DNA from: Syntrophopropionicum propionicicum_A | GTDB lineage: Bacteria; Bacillota; Desulfotomaculia; Desulfotomaculales; Pelotomaculaceae | DNA length: 64,000 nt | Reading direction: 5' to 3' | Assembly (NCBI RefSeq): GCF_048984525.1 | Contig: NZ_JBMGJC010000012.1 | Span: 1-64,000 of the forward strand | In this document: in pieces, positions 7,663 through 16,991 of the stretch | How the letters are laid out: every line of letters starts with the position of its first letter | Numbering within the stretch: the first letter of the stretch is position 1 | Made by a program: the position numbers and the translations under genes | Notes under the pieces: model-generated | What the model saw: only the letters and a program-made list of their open reading frames with translations | The model's database searches: none | What the model was told of the DNA's origin: nothing

Positions 7663-8208
7663 TTGAAGATATTGCTGCACACCTGTTGCGCCCCCTGCTC
7701 GATCTACCCGGTAGGTCTGTTAAGAAGCGAGGGCATGAATGTCACAGGTTATTTTTTTAACCCCAACATACATCCATATACCGAATTTACAAAGCGTAAA
7801 GAGGCGCTGGAAAAGTACGCCGCGGAAATCGGCATGGACATGGTTTTTGAGCCGGGCTATGACCTGGAGGGATTTTTGCGCGGCGCCGCTTACAATGAAG
7901 CAGACCGCTGCCGGGTATGCTACTCGATGCGGCTCGACCAGGCGGCACGGGAAGCAAAAGCCGGCGGCTATGAGTGCTTCAGTACCACTCTCCTGGTCAG
8001 CCCTTACCAGAAACACGAGCTAATCAGGGAGATTGGCCAGGCGGCCGGAGATAAACACGGGGTCAAGTTTTATTATGCGGATTTCCGGCCTGGATACAGG
8101 GAGGCCACGGCACAGTCCAGGAAAATGGGCATGTACCGCCAGCAGTACTGCGGCTGTATCTACAGCGAAAAAGAACGTTATTATAAACCGGAGAATAAGG
8201 GGAAGTGA
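7663..8208 (+). CDS. queH: Epoxyqueuosine reductase QueH
   Basis: A 181-residue protein of the QueH (former DUF208) family. It reduces epoxyqueuosine in tRNA to queuosine, the last step of the pathway whose earlier enzymes queA and tgt lie 2-4 kb downstream. Metal/cluster cysteines are visible: CCAPCS near residue 8, CRVC near 85-88, and a C-terminal QQYCGC pair. SPYQKH and FYYADFRPGY are family motifs. TTG start chosen because GTGAGGAG lies 8 nt upstream and the frame then begins KILLHTCCAPC. Confidence 0.92.
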   Translation: MKILLHTCCAPCSIYPVGLLRSEGMNVTGYFFNPNIHPYTEFTKRKEALEKYAAEIGMDMVFEPGYDLEGFLRGAAYNEADRCRVCYSMRLDQAAREAKAGGYECFSTTLLVSPYQKHELIREIGQAAGDKHGVKFYYADFRPGYREATAQSRKMGMYRQQYCGCIYSEKERYYKPENKGK

Positions 8209-8215
8209 AAGGTCA

Positions 8216-8431
8216 ATGTGGGAGTCATACGGCAAAATGTTCCTGTTTATCGGCGTGATTATGCTGGTGTTGGGGGGCATTATGCTGGCCGGCGGCCGGC
8301 TGTTCGGCCTGGGCCGCCTGCCCGGTGATATTTTTATACAAAGGGGAAACTTCAGTTTTTATTTCCCGGTAATGACCGGTATTATACTGAGCATACTGCT
8401 TACAATAATACTAAACATTATCCGCCGGTAG
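8216..8431 (+). CDS. DUF2905 membrane protein
   Basis: A 71-residue protein beginning MWESYGKMFL, with two membrane helices (about 9-28 and 47-67) separated by the family motif GRLPGDI...G..SFYFP. Function unknown. It lies 7 bp after queH and before the SpoIID-like gene; DUF2905 proteins are often found in the ruv-queA neighbourhood of Firmicutes. The stop codon lies inside a terminator hairpin. Confidence 0.85.
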   Translation: MWESYGKMFLFIGVIMLVLGGIMLAGGRLFGLGRLPGDIFIQRGNFSFYFPVMTGIILSILLTIILNIIRR

Positions 8432-8455
8432 CCGATAAAGGCTCCGGTTTTTTTT
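8425..8455 (+). terminator. Terminator of the queH transcript
   Basis: CCGGTAGCC pairs with GGCTCCGG, followed by eight T residues. Confidence 0.8.
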
Positions 8456-8531
8456 GGTTTCAGAAGGAAATTACGCTAATATGCCGAATTTTTGTCGGGG
8501 TGAGGACCTTAATGCCATTGGAGGTTAAGTT

Positions 8532-9908
8532 ATGAAATTAAATATTATCTTAAGAACTGTCATATCGTCTGCAATAGTAATGTTGAGCGTTCTTATATGT
8601 GCCGGCGGCGCAGGCGCCGAGCCTGCCGGCACGATCCGGGTAGCCCTGGCCAGGGGTTGTGAAGACTTTTCCCTTAAAGTCAGCGGCGGCTATGAAATTG
8701 TAGACCAGGATACAGGCAAGGTCCTGGCCGAGTCGAAACAGGGTGAAAAATTGCAGGTGGAACTAAAGGGAAAACGCATTTCGGTTTCCGGTTCACGGGT
8801 CAGCTACGGCTCTTTTAAAGGCCCGGTGATTGTGCGCGGGGCGAGCTCCAGCGCCGCTGTTATCAACGCCGGCGGCAAGGTGGCGGAACTGAGTTTTGAA
8901 AAATTGATGGCTGTAACTGGAGACGGCAGGACAGTTTCATTAAAATCCTCAGGTAATCCAACTGTCAGGTCATCCAGCGGGACAGTGACGCTAACGGGCG
9001 GCGGCGATGGTTTAAACCTTGTATCCCTGACCAGCGCTTCCGGTAGTAAAAGGTACCGCGGCGACATGGAGTTCCGCCTGGAGGACGGCAAGCTTACCGC
9101 GGTAAATGTGCTTAACATTGAAGACTACCTGCGTGGTGTAGTGCCAGCCGAAATGCCGGCCTACTGGCCTGAAGAAGCTCTGAAGGCCCAGGCGGTGGCT
9201 GCGCGCAACTATGCCCTGCAGCGTGTCGAAACTTCCCGCGGCTCTTCTTTTAATGTTTACTGCGACATATCGAGCCAGGTTTACGGGGGTTATGACGCTG
9301 AATCTTCTTCAACCAGTAAGGCCATCGAGGAGACCAAGGGGGTAGTAATGCTGTCAGGCGGTGAAACAGCGGCGGCCTTTTTCCACTCCAGCAGCGGCGG
9401 CTATACGGAAAACAGCGAAGACGTCTGGAGCGGCAAGGTCCCTTACATAAAGTCAAAACCGGATCCCTACGATAAAAATGATAATTACTATAACTGGAAA
9501 GTCAGTTACACAACTAAGCAGTTAAAAGACAACCTGGCGGCCGCCGGGTATAAATTCAATAAAATAACGGCCATTAATGAGCTGGCCCGCACCTCATCCG
9601 GCGCGAGAGTAAAAGAACTGGAAGTTAAAGGCGAGGGGGCGGCGGGCAAGCCCTTGACGGTAGAAATAAGCAACGCCGATAACGTCAGGATAGCGCTTGA
9701 TCTGAAGAGTTCATTGTTCAAGCTCACCAGAAAATATGACAGTAAAAAGAACCTGGCCGGGGTGGAAATCACCGGGAGCGGCTGGGGCCACGGGCTGGGG
9801 ATGTCGCAGTACGGCGCGCGCGGCATGGCTCAAAAAGGTTATAATTATCAGGAAATCCTGAAATACTATTATTCCGGAGTTGTCCTTGCCGAGGACTACG
9901 GCCGCTAA
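8532..9908 (+). CDS. spoIID: SpoIID/LytB-domain protein (probable sporulation lytic transglycosylase)
   Basis: 458 residues with a cleavable signal peptide (about 1-29). A middle region resembles an amidase-enhancer domain, and the SpoIID domain begins near 175 (YRGDMEFRLEDGKLTAVNVLNIEDYLRGVVPAEMPAYWP.EALKAQAVAARNYAL). The C-terminus has the typical GSGWGHGLGMSQYGARGMA block. SpoIID cleaves glycan strands during forespore engulfment; the gene is called by domain, and in this genome it could instead be a LytB-like paralogue. Own ATG, with GGAGG 9-10 nt upstream. Confidence 0.85.
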   Translation: MKLNIILRTVISSAIVMLSVLICAGGAGAEPAGTIRVALARGCEDFSLKVSGGYEIVDQDTGKVLAESKQGEKLQVELKGKRISVSGSRVSYGSFKGPVIVRGASSSAAVINAGGKVAELSFEKLMAVTGDGRTVSLKSSGNPTVRSSSGTVTLTGGGDGLNLVSLTSASGSKRYRGDMEFRLEDGKLTAVNVLNIEDYLRGVVPAEMPAYWPEEALKAQAVAARNYALQRVETSRGSSFNVYCDISSQVYGGYDAESSSTSKAIEETKGVVMLSGGETAAAFFHSSSGGYTENSEDVWSGKVPYIKSKPDPYDKNDNYYNWKVSYTTKQLKDNLAAAGYKFNKITAINELARTSSGARVKELEVKGEGAAGKPLTVEISNADNVRIALDLKSSLFKLTRKYDSKKNLAGVEITGSGWGHGLGMSQYGARGMAQKGYNYQEILKYYYSGVVLAEDYGR

Positions 9909-9962
9909 GAAAACATTTTCACGGGATTTACAGATTGCTGAAGATAATAAAAAGAAAAATAA

Positions 9963-10112
9963 ATCACACAGGATTTACAAGATTATCAAGATTTACAAGA
10001 TTTAAAATAATATAATTTAAATTTTTTGCCTGCAATTCAAGCAAAAATAAGGATAAAGTCAATTTTTAATCCTGTTAATCCATTTAATCTTGTTAATCAT
10101 GTGATAGTGTTT
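9963..10112. repeat. AT-rich inverted-repeat element (GATTAACAGGATT family), copy 2
   Basis: The left end is CACACAGGATTTACAAGATTATCAAG-like. The right end has AATCCTGTTAATCC followed by AATCTTGTTAATCATGTGAT, almost identical to the right end of copy 1. It fills most of the gap before queA and its end lies next to the queA ribosome binding site. Confidence 0.5.
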
Positions 10113-10130
10113 AGGAGCTAACTGATACAG

Positions 10131-11156
10131 GTGAATATATCTGAATTCGATTATTATTTGCCCCAGGAACTAATCGCCCAGGACCCGGCCGCGGACAGGG
10201 ACTCGTCCCGGTTAATGGTTGTCCGGCAGGACAGGGAAGAATTCGAACACCGCAGGTTTACCGACTTGTGTGAGTACCTGAGGCCCGGGGACGCTCTCGT
10301 CATAAACGACACAAAAGTAATACCAGCCCGGCTGATGGGTTATAAAGAAGCGTCAGGCGCCCGGGTGGAAGTGCTCTTGTTAAAACAACTGGACGCCAGG
10401 CGCTGGGAGGCCCTTGTGCGGCCCGGCAAAAAGGCCAGGGTGGGCTCCCGGCTGGTTTTCAAAAAAGGTCTGCTTGCATGCAGGGTCCTTGATGACACTG
10501 ATTATGGCGGCAGGGTGGTAGAAATGGATTTCGAGGGGCCTTTTGAAGAGATCCTGGACGAGGTGGGGATTATGCCTCTTCCGCCGTATATCAAAAAGCC
10601 TTTATTGGACAAAGATCGTTACCAGACTGTCTACGCCCGGCTGGCGGGTTCGGCTGCGGCCCCCACTGCCGGGCTTCATTTTACCAGCGGGCTGCTGGAC
10701 AGGATCAGGGAAATGGGCGTGGCTGTGGTCCCGGTGCTGCTGCACGTAGGGCTGGGCACTTTCCGGCCGGTTAAAACGGAGGACATCACCCGGCACCTCA
10801 TGCATGAGGAATACTATGAGGTGCCGCAAGAAACCGCTTCGGTCATAGCAGGGGTCAGAGACCATGGCGGCAGAGTGATCGCTGTCGGCACCACCGCCAC
10901 CCGCTGCCTGGAAAGCGCCGCCGACGAGGACGGCAGGCTGGGTCCCGGTTCCGGCTGGACCGGCATATTCATCTACCCGGGCTACAGGTTTAAGGTGATC
11001 GACGGGATGGTTACCAACTTTCACCTGCCAAAATCCACCCTGCTGATGATGATCTCCGCCCTGGCCGGCAGGGAGAAAATAATGGCGGCGTATCAAGAAG
11101 CCGTCGAGAGGCGGTACAGGTTCTTCAGTTTCGGTGACGCCATGCTGATTATTTGA
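10131..11156 (+). CDS. queA: S-adenosylmethionine:tRNA ribosyltransferase-isomerase QueA
   Basis: 341 residues, full length. It transfers and isomerises the ribosyl group of SAM onto preQ1-tRNA to give epoxyqueuosine. Family motifs: FDYYLPQELIAQ.P...RD.SRL at the N-terminus, INDTKVIPARL, PLPPYI, AGSAAAPTAGLHFT and NFHLPKSTLLMMISALAG. GTG start; AGGAG lies 13 nt upstream, longer than usual. tgt follows after 86 bp. Confidence 0.96.
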   Translation: MNISEFDYYLPQELIAQDPAADRDSSRLMVVRQDREEFEHRRFTDLCEYLRPGDALVINDTKVIPARLMGYKEASGARVEVLLLKQLDARRWEALVRPGKKARVGSRLVFKKGLLACRVLDDTDYGGRVVEMDFEGPFEEILDEVGIMPLPPYIKKPLLDKDRYQTVYARLAGSAAAPTAGLHFTSGLLDRIREMGVAVVPVLLHVGLGTFRPVKTEDITRHLMHEEYYEVPQETASVIAGVRDHGGRVIAVGTTATRCLESAADEDGRLGPGSGWTGIFIYPGYRFKVIDGMVTNFHLPKSTLLMMISALAGREKIMAAYQEAVERRYRFFSFGDAMLII

Positions 11157-11242
11157 ATGCCTGTAACCGGCAGACCGGTTGTATTAAATATAATAAAGAA
11201 TAAAAAATATGGGTATAGCTGTAACTGGATACGGAGGATTAA

Positions 11243-12355
11243 ATGGCAGTTAGATTTAAAGTTGTGCAACAAGAAAAAACGTGCCGCGCCCGCCTGGGTG
11301 TCCTGCACACCGGCCACGGCATGGTCGAGACCCCTGTCTTCATGCCTGTCGGCACCCAGGCCACGGTCAAGACCATGACCCCGGAAGAAGTAAAAGAACT
11401 GGGCGGCAGGATAATTTTAAGCAATACCTATCATCTATACCTGCGGCCGGGACATGAACTGATCCGCGAGGCGGGCGGGCTGCACCGCTTTATGAACTGG
11501 AGCGGCCCGATATTGACGGACAGCGGCGGTTTCCAGGTATTCAGCCTGGGGCCGCTGCGGAAGATTACGGAAGAAGGAGTTGTTTTCAGGTCCCATATTG
11601 ACGGTTCGGAACATTTCTTCAGCCCGGAAAAAGCTATGGAAGTACAGGCTGATCTCGGGTCGGACATTGCCATGGCCTTTGACGAGTGCGCCCCCTACCC
11701 CAGCAGCCGCGAGTACACACTGGCAGCACTGGACCGGACCACCAGGTGGGCCGTGAGGTGCCTGGCGGTCCACCGCAGAGAGGGACAGGGAGTATTTGGC
11801 ATTGTCCAGGGCGGTATGTTCCCCGACCTGCGTGAAAAGAGCGCCCGTGAACTGGTGGACCTTGATTTCCCCGGCTATGCCATCGGCGGCCTTAGTGTGG
11901 GGGAACCAAAAGAATTGATGTACGAAATGCTCGACCATACCGTGGCATTCCTGCCTCAGGAGAAGCCCCGCTACCTGATGGGCGTCGGTTCACCCGACTG
12001 CCTGGTGGAGGGGGTGGTGAGAGGCGTAGACATGTTTGACTGCGTGCTGCCCACCCGGATCGCCCGCAACGGTTCCGTATTTACCAAGCGGGGTAAACTG
12101 GTGGTGCGAAACGCCGAATATGCCCGTGACTTTTCACCCCTGGACCCTGACTGCGACTGCTACACCTGCCGCAATTATACACGCGCTTATGTCAGGCATT
12201 TAATAAAAGCCGGGGAGGTGCTCGGCATCCGCCTGACCACAATCCATAACATCCGCTTTGTATTAAACCTGATGGAGGAGATCAAAGAGGCCATACGGAG
12301 GGGGGTTTTATTGGAATTTCGAAATAATTTTCTAAAAACATACCAGGATGTCTAA
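11243..12355 (+). CDS. tgt: tRNA-guanine transglycosylase
   Basis: 370 residues. It swaps guanine-34 for preQ1 in GUN-anticodon tRNAs. Visible: the TPVFMPVGTQATVKT start, the catalytic Asp in LTDSGGFQVFSL, substrate-binding GGLSVGEP, the second active-site Asp in DMFDCVLPTR.AR, and the zinc site C-x-C-x2-C (DCDCYTCRNY) with a later His. It shares an operon with queA, and with yajC and secDF downstream. Confidence 0.97.
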   Translation: MAVRFKVVQQEKTCRARLGVLHTGHGMVETPVFMPVGTQATVKTMTPEEVKELGGRIILSNTYHLYLRPGHELIREAGGLHRFMNWSGPILTDSGGFQVFSLGPLRKITEEGVVFRSHIDGSEHFFSPEKAMEVQADLGSDIAMAFDECAPYPSSREYTLAALDRTTRWAVRCLAVHRREGQGVFGIVQGGMFPDLREKSARELVDLDFPGYAIGGLSVGEPKELMYEMLDHTVAFLPQEKPRYLMGVGSPDCLVEGVVRGVDMFDCVLPTRIARNGSVFTKRGKLVVRNAEYARDFSPLDPDCDCYTCRNYTRAYVRHLIKAGEVLGIRLTTIHNIRFVLNLMEEIKEAIRRGVLLEFRNNFLKTYQDV

Positions 12356-12432
12356 TATCATATAAAATTCCCTGGAAAAAAAGGAGTTTTTAAAGCACAG
12401 GAAGAAATAAAAGAAAGAAAGGAGGTCTGATA

Positions 12433-12723
12433 GTGGGTAATAACTCCCAGGTAATATCTCTGCTGTATATAGTCGGGCTGTTTGCCATTCTATATTTCCT
12501 GATGATCCGGCCCCAGCAGCAGCGCCAGAAAAAACACCAGGAAATGATCAGCAATATCAAACAGAACGAAAAGGTCATTACCATCGGAGGGATTTACGGC
12601 ACCATAGTCAGGATCAAAGATAAATCAGTAATACTTGAGGTAGCCGATAATGTCCGGATGGAGTTCCTGAAAACTGCAATCTCCCAGGTTACACACGAAG
12701 AAGGAGATAAAGGTCAGCAATAA
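12433..12723 (+). CDS. yajC: Preprotein translocase subunit YajC
   Basis: 96 residues, GTG start with AAAGGAGG 7 nt upstream. One membrane helix (about 6-26) is followed by FLMIRPQQQRQKKHQEM, the family signature. YajC is an accessory partner of SecDF-SecYEG. A terminator follows at once, yet secD and secF lie just 0.8 kb downstream. Confidence 0.95.
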   Translation: MGNNSQVISLLYIVGLFAILYFLMIRPQQQRQKKHQEMISNIKQNEKVITIGGIYGTIVRIKDKSVILEVADNVRMEFLKTAISQVTHEEGDKGQQ

Positions 12724-12760
12724 AGAGGAGTAGACCGGCAGTCTACTCTACTCTTTTTCC
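12724..12760 (+). terminator. Terminator after yajC
   Basis: GAGTAGAC pairs with GTCTACTC (8 bp, loop CGGCA), followed by a short T-run. Confidence 0.7.
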
Positions 12761-12865
12761 TGAATAAAAAACATTGGTTCAACTGGAATATTTTTATGAT
12801 GTATATGAATTCAAAAGTGCATGCCCGGGGATGTTCTCATTTCCCTGGTAGGGGGTTATAACAGT

Positions 12866-13525
12866 ATGATAACCCTGGAGGATATAAAAAAAGACCCTGT
12901 GGTCGACGCTTTTATTCGCAAGGGGAATAAATATCTGGGTGTAATGGGGTTTACAGAGCACAGCTACCGTCATGTAAGCCTTGTTTCCAGTATTGCCAGG
13001 AATATTTTAGAACGCCTGGGGTACTCGGAAAGGCAGGCCGAACTGGCCGCTATTGCCGGATACATCCACGACATCGGGAACGTGGTCAGCCGCAATGACC
13101 ACGGTATTTCCGGGGCGGTTATGGCTTACCCGATCCTGATGCAGATGGGAATGCACCCTGACGAAATTGCCACTGTCATTTCCGCTATAGCCAACCATGA
13201 GGAGCAGTACGGCCATGCTGTAAACAGTGTGGCGGCGGCCTTGATTATGGCCGACAAGTCCGACGTGCACCGGTCCAGGGTCCGCAACCCTGATTTTGCG
13301 ACTTTTGACATCCACGACCGGGTGAACTATGCTGTTGAGCACTCTTTCCTCTGGGTCGCCGACGACAAGCGCACGATTACAATGGAACTGACTATCGACA
13401 TCGATATCTGCCCCGTAATGGAATACTTTGAAATATTTTTGAGCCGCATGATCATGTGCCGGAGGGCGTCCACCTTTTTGAAATGCAAATTCGAACTGGT
13501 TATAAACGGCGCCAAGTTATTATAA
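12866..13525 (+). CDS. HD-domain phosphohydrolase
   Basis: 219 residues. The HD motif set is visible: H in EHSYRHV, HD in YIHDIGN, further His residues in RNDHGISG and ANHEEQYG, and DKSDVH, which could hold a metal pair. Substrate unknown; HD proteins include nucleotide and cyclic-dinucleotide hydrolases. ATG at 12866 (MITLEDIKKD) is preferred because AGGGGG precedes it; an in-frame ATG at 12821 lacks a site. Its position between yajC and secD recurs in related clostridia as far as I recall, but no link to export is shown. Confidence 0.85.
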   Translation: MITLEDIKKDPVVDAFIRKGNKYLGVMGFTEHSYRHVSLVSSIARNILERLGYSERQAELAAIAGYIHDIGNVVSRNDHGISGAVMAYPILMQMGMHPDEIATVISAIANHEEQYGHAVNSVAAALIMADKSDVHRSRVRNPDFATFDIHDRVNYAVEHSFLWVADDKRTITMELTIDIDICPVMEYFEIFLSRMIMCRRASTFLKCKFELVINGAKLL

Positions 13526-13557
13526 TTTAAGTTTTTGATTTGGAGGTTGTAACTGAG

Positions 13558-14793
13558 ATGAAGTGGGACAAGATCCTGAAGCTGGCTGGCATCATACTCG
13601 CTGTGGCGATTGTGACTGTCCTGGCCATCCGGCCTTTATTCCCGGGAGTCAGCTGGATTCCTTTTACAAATTTAATCAAGCAGGGGCTCGATTTGAAAGG
13701 CGGCGTCTACGTGGTGCTTGAGGCTGTAGATACGCCGGAAGCGCCCGTAACGGAAGACAGGGTAAAGCAGGCGATGGCCGTTATCGAAAACAGAGTCAAC
13801 GCATTCGGTGTCGCAGAGCCGATTATCCAGCTGCAGGGTTCGCGGAGAATTATTGTTGAGCTGGCGGGGGTAAGCGACCCGGATGAGGCGGTCCGTAATT
13901 TAATCAAGACTGCCTACCTTGAATTTAAAACATCAGACGGCAAAACGGTACTGACAGGACGGCAGCTCAAAGACGCCAAGGAAGGCACAAACCCCCAGAA
14001 CGGACAGCCGGAGGTCAACCTGGAGTTTGAGCCCGACGGCGCGCAGATATTTGCCCAAGTTACCGCGGCTAACATCGGCAAACCAATACACATCCTTTTG
14101 GACGGTGTACAGGTGCAGTCTCCCACTGTACGGGAAGCTATCCCTAACGGCAAAGCACAGATTTCACCTTACGAATCCCTTGAGGAAGCCCACAACGTGG
14201 CCATTTTGCTGCGTTCCGGCGCCCTGCCGGTAAAAGTTGACGTAATGGAGAAAAGGACGGTAGGTCCTACTCTTGGCGCTGATTCCCTTAACAAATCGAT
14301 TAATGGCGGCCTGATAGGTTTAATTGCTATAGCATTGTTTATGATCGGTTATTACCGGGTTCCCGGCCTGGTGGCCAACCTGGCCCTGATCATTTATACC
14401 CTGGTGGTGCTGCTGATATTTGCCGGCTTGCACGTGACCATGACCTTGCCCGGTGTGGCGGGCTTCCTCCTGTCGATGGGCATGGCTGTCGATACAAACA
14501 TTATTATTTTTGAGAGGCTGAAGGAGGAGCTGTGGGCAGGCAAGACGCTGAGGTCGGCCATTGACGCCGGCTTCAAGAGGGCCTTCGTGGCTGTCCTGGA
14601 CTCGCACATAACCACGCTGATTACAGGTATAATACTGTACTATTTCGGCACCGGAGCGATTAAGGGCTTCGGCATCACACTGTCCATCGGTGTTATCGCC
14701 AGCCTCTTCACGGCTGTTGCCATGACGCGGTGGATCCTACAGCTTGTCGCGGGCAGCAACCTGGCCCGGGACCTCAGGCTTTACGGGAAATAG
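13558..14793 (+). CDS. secD: Protein translocase subunit SecD
   Basis: 411 residues. N-terminal membrane helix, then the GLDLKGGVYVVLEA motif, a periplasmic-type P1 domain, and five C-terminal helices containing the PGVAGFLLSMGMAVDTNIIIFER motif typical of the RND-like SecD/F core. It uses the proton gradient to pull translocated protein. ATG at 13558 follows GGAGG by 11 nt. secF starts 13 bp after the stop. Confidence 0.96.
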   Translation: MKWDKILKLAGIILAVAIVTVLAIRPLFPGVSWIPFTNLIKQGLDLKGGVYVVLEAVDTPEAPVTEDRVKQAMAVIENRVNAFGVAEPIIQLQGSRRIIVELAGVSDPDEAVRNLIKTAYLEFKTSDGKTVLTGRQLKDAKEGTNPQNGQPEVNLEFEPDGAQIFAQVTAANIGKPIHILLDGVQVQSPTVREAIPNGKAQISPYESLEEAHNVAILLRSGALPVKVDVMEKRTVGPTLGADSLNKSINGGLIGLIAIALFMIGYYRVPGLVANLALIIYTLVVLLIFAGLHVTMTLPGVAGFLLSMGMAVDTNIIIFERLKEELWAGKTLRSAIDAGFKRAFVAVLDSHITTLITGIILYYFGTGAIKGFGITLSIGVIASLFTAVAMTRWILQLVAGSNLARDLRLYGK

Positions 14794-14806
14794 GGGGTAG
14801 AAAAAC

Positions 14807-15712
14807 ATGAACTTTAGAGAAAGCATGCCGTTTCACTTTATCAAGCTGCGCAAAATCTGGTATACCATATCTATACTGATCCTGGTCCCGGGCATCATAT
14901 CTCTATTCTTGCAGGGCTTGAACCTGGGCATTGATTTTACCGGCGGCAGCCTGCTGGACCTTAAATTCAGCAATCCAACCGCAATAGAGCAGGTGAGAGG
15001 GGTACTCGACGAATCAGGCCTTGAAGTGGCCACCATCCAGCAGAGTGAAGAAAATACTTTTCTGATCAGGACCAAAGAACTGACTGAAGACGAGAGCGCG
15101 AGCTTGGTCAGTGCGTTCGATACCAAGCTCGGAGAAGTCACCGTGCAGCGCGACGAGAGGGTCGGCCCGGTTATGGGCAGAGAATTGATAATGAAGGCTT
15201 TTCAGGCCCTGGCCCTGGCTTCCGTGCTGATCGTCATTTACGTGGCCTGGCGCTTTGAATTCAAACAGGGCATTGCGGCTATTATTGCGGTGCTGCACGA
15301 CGTCGTGATAGTGCTGGGGGTGTTCTCCATCTTTCAGCTCGAGGTGGAAAGCGATATCATCGCCGCTGTCCTGACCATCGTCGGTTTCTCCCTGATGGAC
15401 ACCATCATTATCTTTGACCGGATCCGCGAAAACAGCCACTTGAAGAAAAAGGGCGAGGTCATAGAGGACGTTATCAACAGGAGCCTGTGGCAGACCATGG
15501 CCCGCTCCATCAATACTACTATGATGATATTGTTCGTCCTTATCGCGCTCCTGGTGTTTGGCGGGGCTACCATGCGCGAAATGCTCATCGCCCTGCTGGT
15601 CGGGATTTTCAGCGGAGCGTATTCCTCCATCTTCAACGCCGCCCCGCTGTGGTATGATTTCAAGCGGCTGGAGAAAAGAAACAAGCTGAAGGTTGCCAAA
15701 GCCAAAGCATGA
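14807..15712 (+). CDS. secF: Protein translocase subunit SecF
   Basis: 301 residues. Helix 1, then LGIDFTGGSLLDLKF, a short P1-like domain, and a five-helix core with AAVLTIVGFSLMDTIIIFDRIREN and the late helix GGATMREMLIALLVGIFSGAYSSIF. Partner of SecD; a strong terminator ends the operon. Confidence 0.96.
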   Translation: MNFRESMPFHFIKLRKIWYTISILILVPGIISLFLQGLNLGIDFTGGSLLDLKFSNPTAIEQVRGVLDESGLEVATIQQSEENTFLIRTKELTEDESASLVSAFDTKLGEVTVQRDERVGPVMGRELIMKAFQALALASVLIVIYVAWRFEFKQGIAAIIAVLHDVVIVLGVFSIFQLEVESDIIAAVLTIVGFSLMDTIIIFDRIRENSHLKKKGEVIEDVINRSLWQTMARSINTTMMILFVLIALLVFGGATMREMLIALLVGIFSGAYSSIFNAAPLWYDFKRLEKRNKLKVAKAKA

Positions 15713-15732
15713 TATGTCTCCATTCATTTTAA

Positions 15733-15763
15733 GGGCAGTGGTCATCGACCACCGCCTTTTTTT
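15733..15763 (+). terminator. Terminator of secDF
   Basis: GGCAGTGGTC pairs with GACCACCGCC around ATC, followed by seven T residues. Confidence 0.85.
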
Positions 15764-15767
15764 GTTC

Positions 15768-15798
15768 AATAACTTAATATCTTAGGTACCGGGTACCG
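15768..15798. repeat. GGTACCGGGTACC repeat, copy 1
   Basis: TAACTTAATATCTTA is followed by GGTACCGGGTACC. The same string in reverse orientation occurs at 47500-47574. Confidence 0.45.
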
Positions 15799-15872
15799 CT
15801 GTTTTTGTTTGTTTTTGTCGCTTTGGGGGAAAATAAAATCAAAATGCGGCATCTGCAGGTAAAGGGGTAAAT

Positions 15873-16175
15873 ATGGATACTGCAAATCAAAACCAGCTCA
15901 TAAAAACACTACAGGAAAAGATTACTGACCTGGCGGTAAAAATGGAAAAAATGAAACTGGCTGAGTATGTCCAGCTCCTTGACCAGCCGTGGAGGCTGCT
16001 GTATATCAATTTTCTCGCGGGTTTGGGCAGGGGCGTGGGCATTGCGGTGGGATTTACAATCCTGGGCGCATTTGTCCTGTATATTCTCAAGTACCTGGTT
16101 ATGCTGAACCTTCCCTGGATTGGCGGCTTTATAGCCGAGATCGTCAGGATGGTGCAGCTGAAGGTAGGCACTTAA
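15873..16175 (+). CDS. DUF5665-type small membrane protein
   Basis: 100 residues. An N-terminal polar helix (about 5-35), a linker LDQPWRLLYINFLAGLGRGVG, then one or two membrane helices ending LNLPWIGGFIAEIVRMVQ. This matches the DUF5665 pattern known in spore formers. No function known. It sits 19 bp before the DksA-like gene, so the two are probably co-transcribed. Confidence 0.8.
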   Translation: MDTANQNQLIKTLQEKITDLAVKMEKMKLAEYVQLLDQPWRLLYINFLAGLGRGVGIAVGFTILGAFVLYILKYLVMLNLPWIGGFIAEIVRMVQLKVGT

Positions 16176-16194
16176 TACTAAGGAGGAGCTTATT

Positions 16195-16878
16195 ATGGAT
16201 AAGGAGATGCAGTTAAAATTTAGACAGCGTCTTTTGCAGGAAAGGGAGAAACTTACCGGCCAGATTGATTTTCTGGATGAGCAGGGCCAGAGCGGCCTGG
16301 GGGTCTCAATGAAGGATTCGGTCAGTGAACTGTCAACTTATGATAATCACCCGGCTGACCTTGGAACGGAGGTTTTTGAGCGCAGCAAGGACTTTGCGCT
16401 CAGGGATAACGCCATGATCACAGTGTCGGCAATTGATAACGCCCTTGAGAGGATAGACAGCGGGACCTACGGCGCCTGTGAGGTTTGCGGCAGGGACATC
16501 GCTATTGAAAGGCTGGAAGCCGTCCCTTCTGCGGCAAAATGCAGGGACTGCAAAGAAGCGGAAGAAAAGATCCCGCACCAGAACGACCGGCCTGTTGAGG
16601 AAGAAGCACTGGGGGTGCCCTTTGCCAGGACCTTTAACGAAGACACTGACTCGGTTGGCTATGACGGGGAAGACGCGTGGCAGGAGGTGGCAAATTACAG
16701 CGAGAGCACCGATGAGTGGTCCAGGGGCGGCTCATACTATGGATATTCGAATTTTGATATTGAAAGGAAGGGCGAGGTGGAGGACGTGGACAATATCCCC
16801 TACGAGGTAGGGGACGACGGTATGTTTTATAAAAATTTCCGCGGGGTGGACGACGAAAAAGCAACACCTGAGGCGTGA
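16195..16878 (+). CDS. TraR/DksA-type zinc-finger protein, YteA-like
   Basis: 227 residues. N-terminal coiled coil (about 1-35), DSVSELSTYDNHPADLGTEVFERSKD, then a C4 zinc finger (CEVCGRDI...CRDC). The acidic C-terminal third, with GGSYYGYSNFD, is shared with YteA of Bacillus, a sigma-K sporulation gene; so mother-cell expression is possible. DksA itself binds the RNA polymerase secondary channel; whether this relative does is unknown. Site TAAGGAGGAGC precedes the ATG. Confidence 0.88.
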   Translation: MDKEMQLKFRQRLLQEREKLTGQIDFLDEQGQSGLGVSMKDSVSELSTYDNHPADLGTEVFERSKDFALRDNAMITVSAIDNALERIDSGTYGACEVCGRDIAIERLEAVPSAAKCRDCKEAEEKIPHQNDRPVEEEALGVPFARTFNEDTDSVGYDGEDAWQEVANYSESTDEWSRGGSYYGYSNFDIERKGEVEDVDNIPYEVGDDGMFYKNFRGVDDEKATPEA

Positions 16879-16955
16879 GAAATGAGATGTAAAAGATGTG
16901 AAGGTCCGGCTATATCCCTTAGCGGAAACATTCAGGGCGGAATAAATCCCGCCCT
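16873..16955. repeat. GTGAGA repeat followed by a CAGGGCGG palindrome
   Basis: GGCGTGAGAAATGAGATG repeats the string seen at 4101 and 6188. Just downstream CAGGGCGG-AATAAAT-CCCGCCCTG forms a hairpin, similar in type to GGCGGGTTAAAACCCGCC at 40316. Confidence 0.45.
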
Positions 16956-16991
16956 GCAAGTATCTAATGGATATCATTTCCTCATTTTTAG

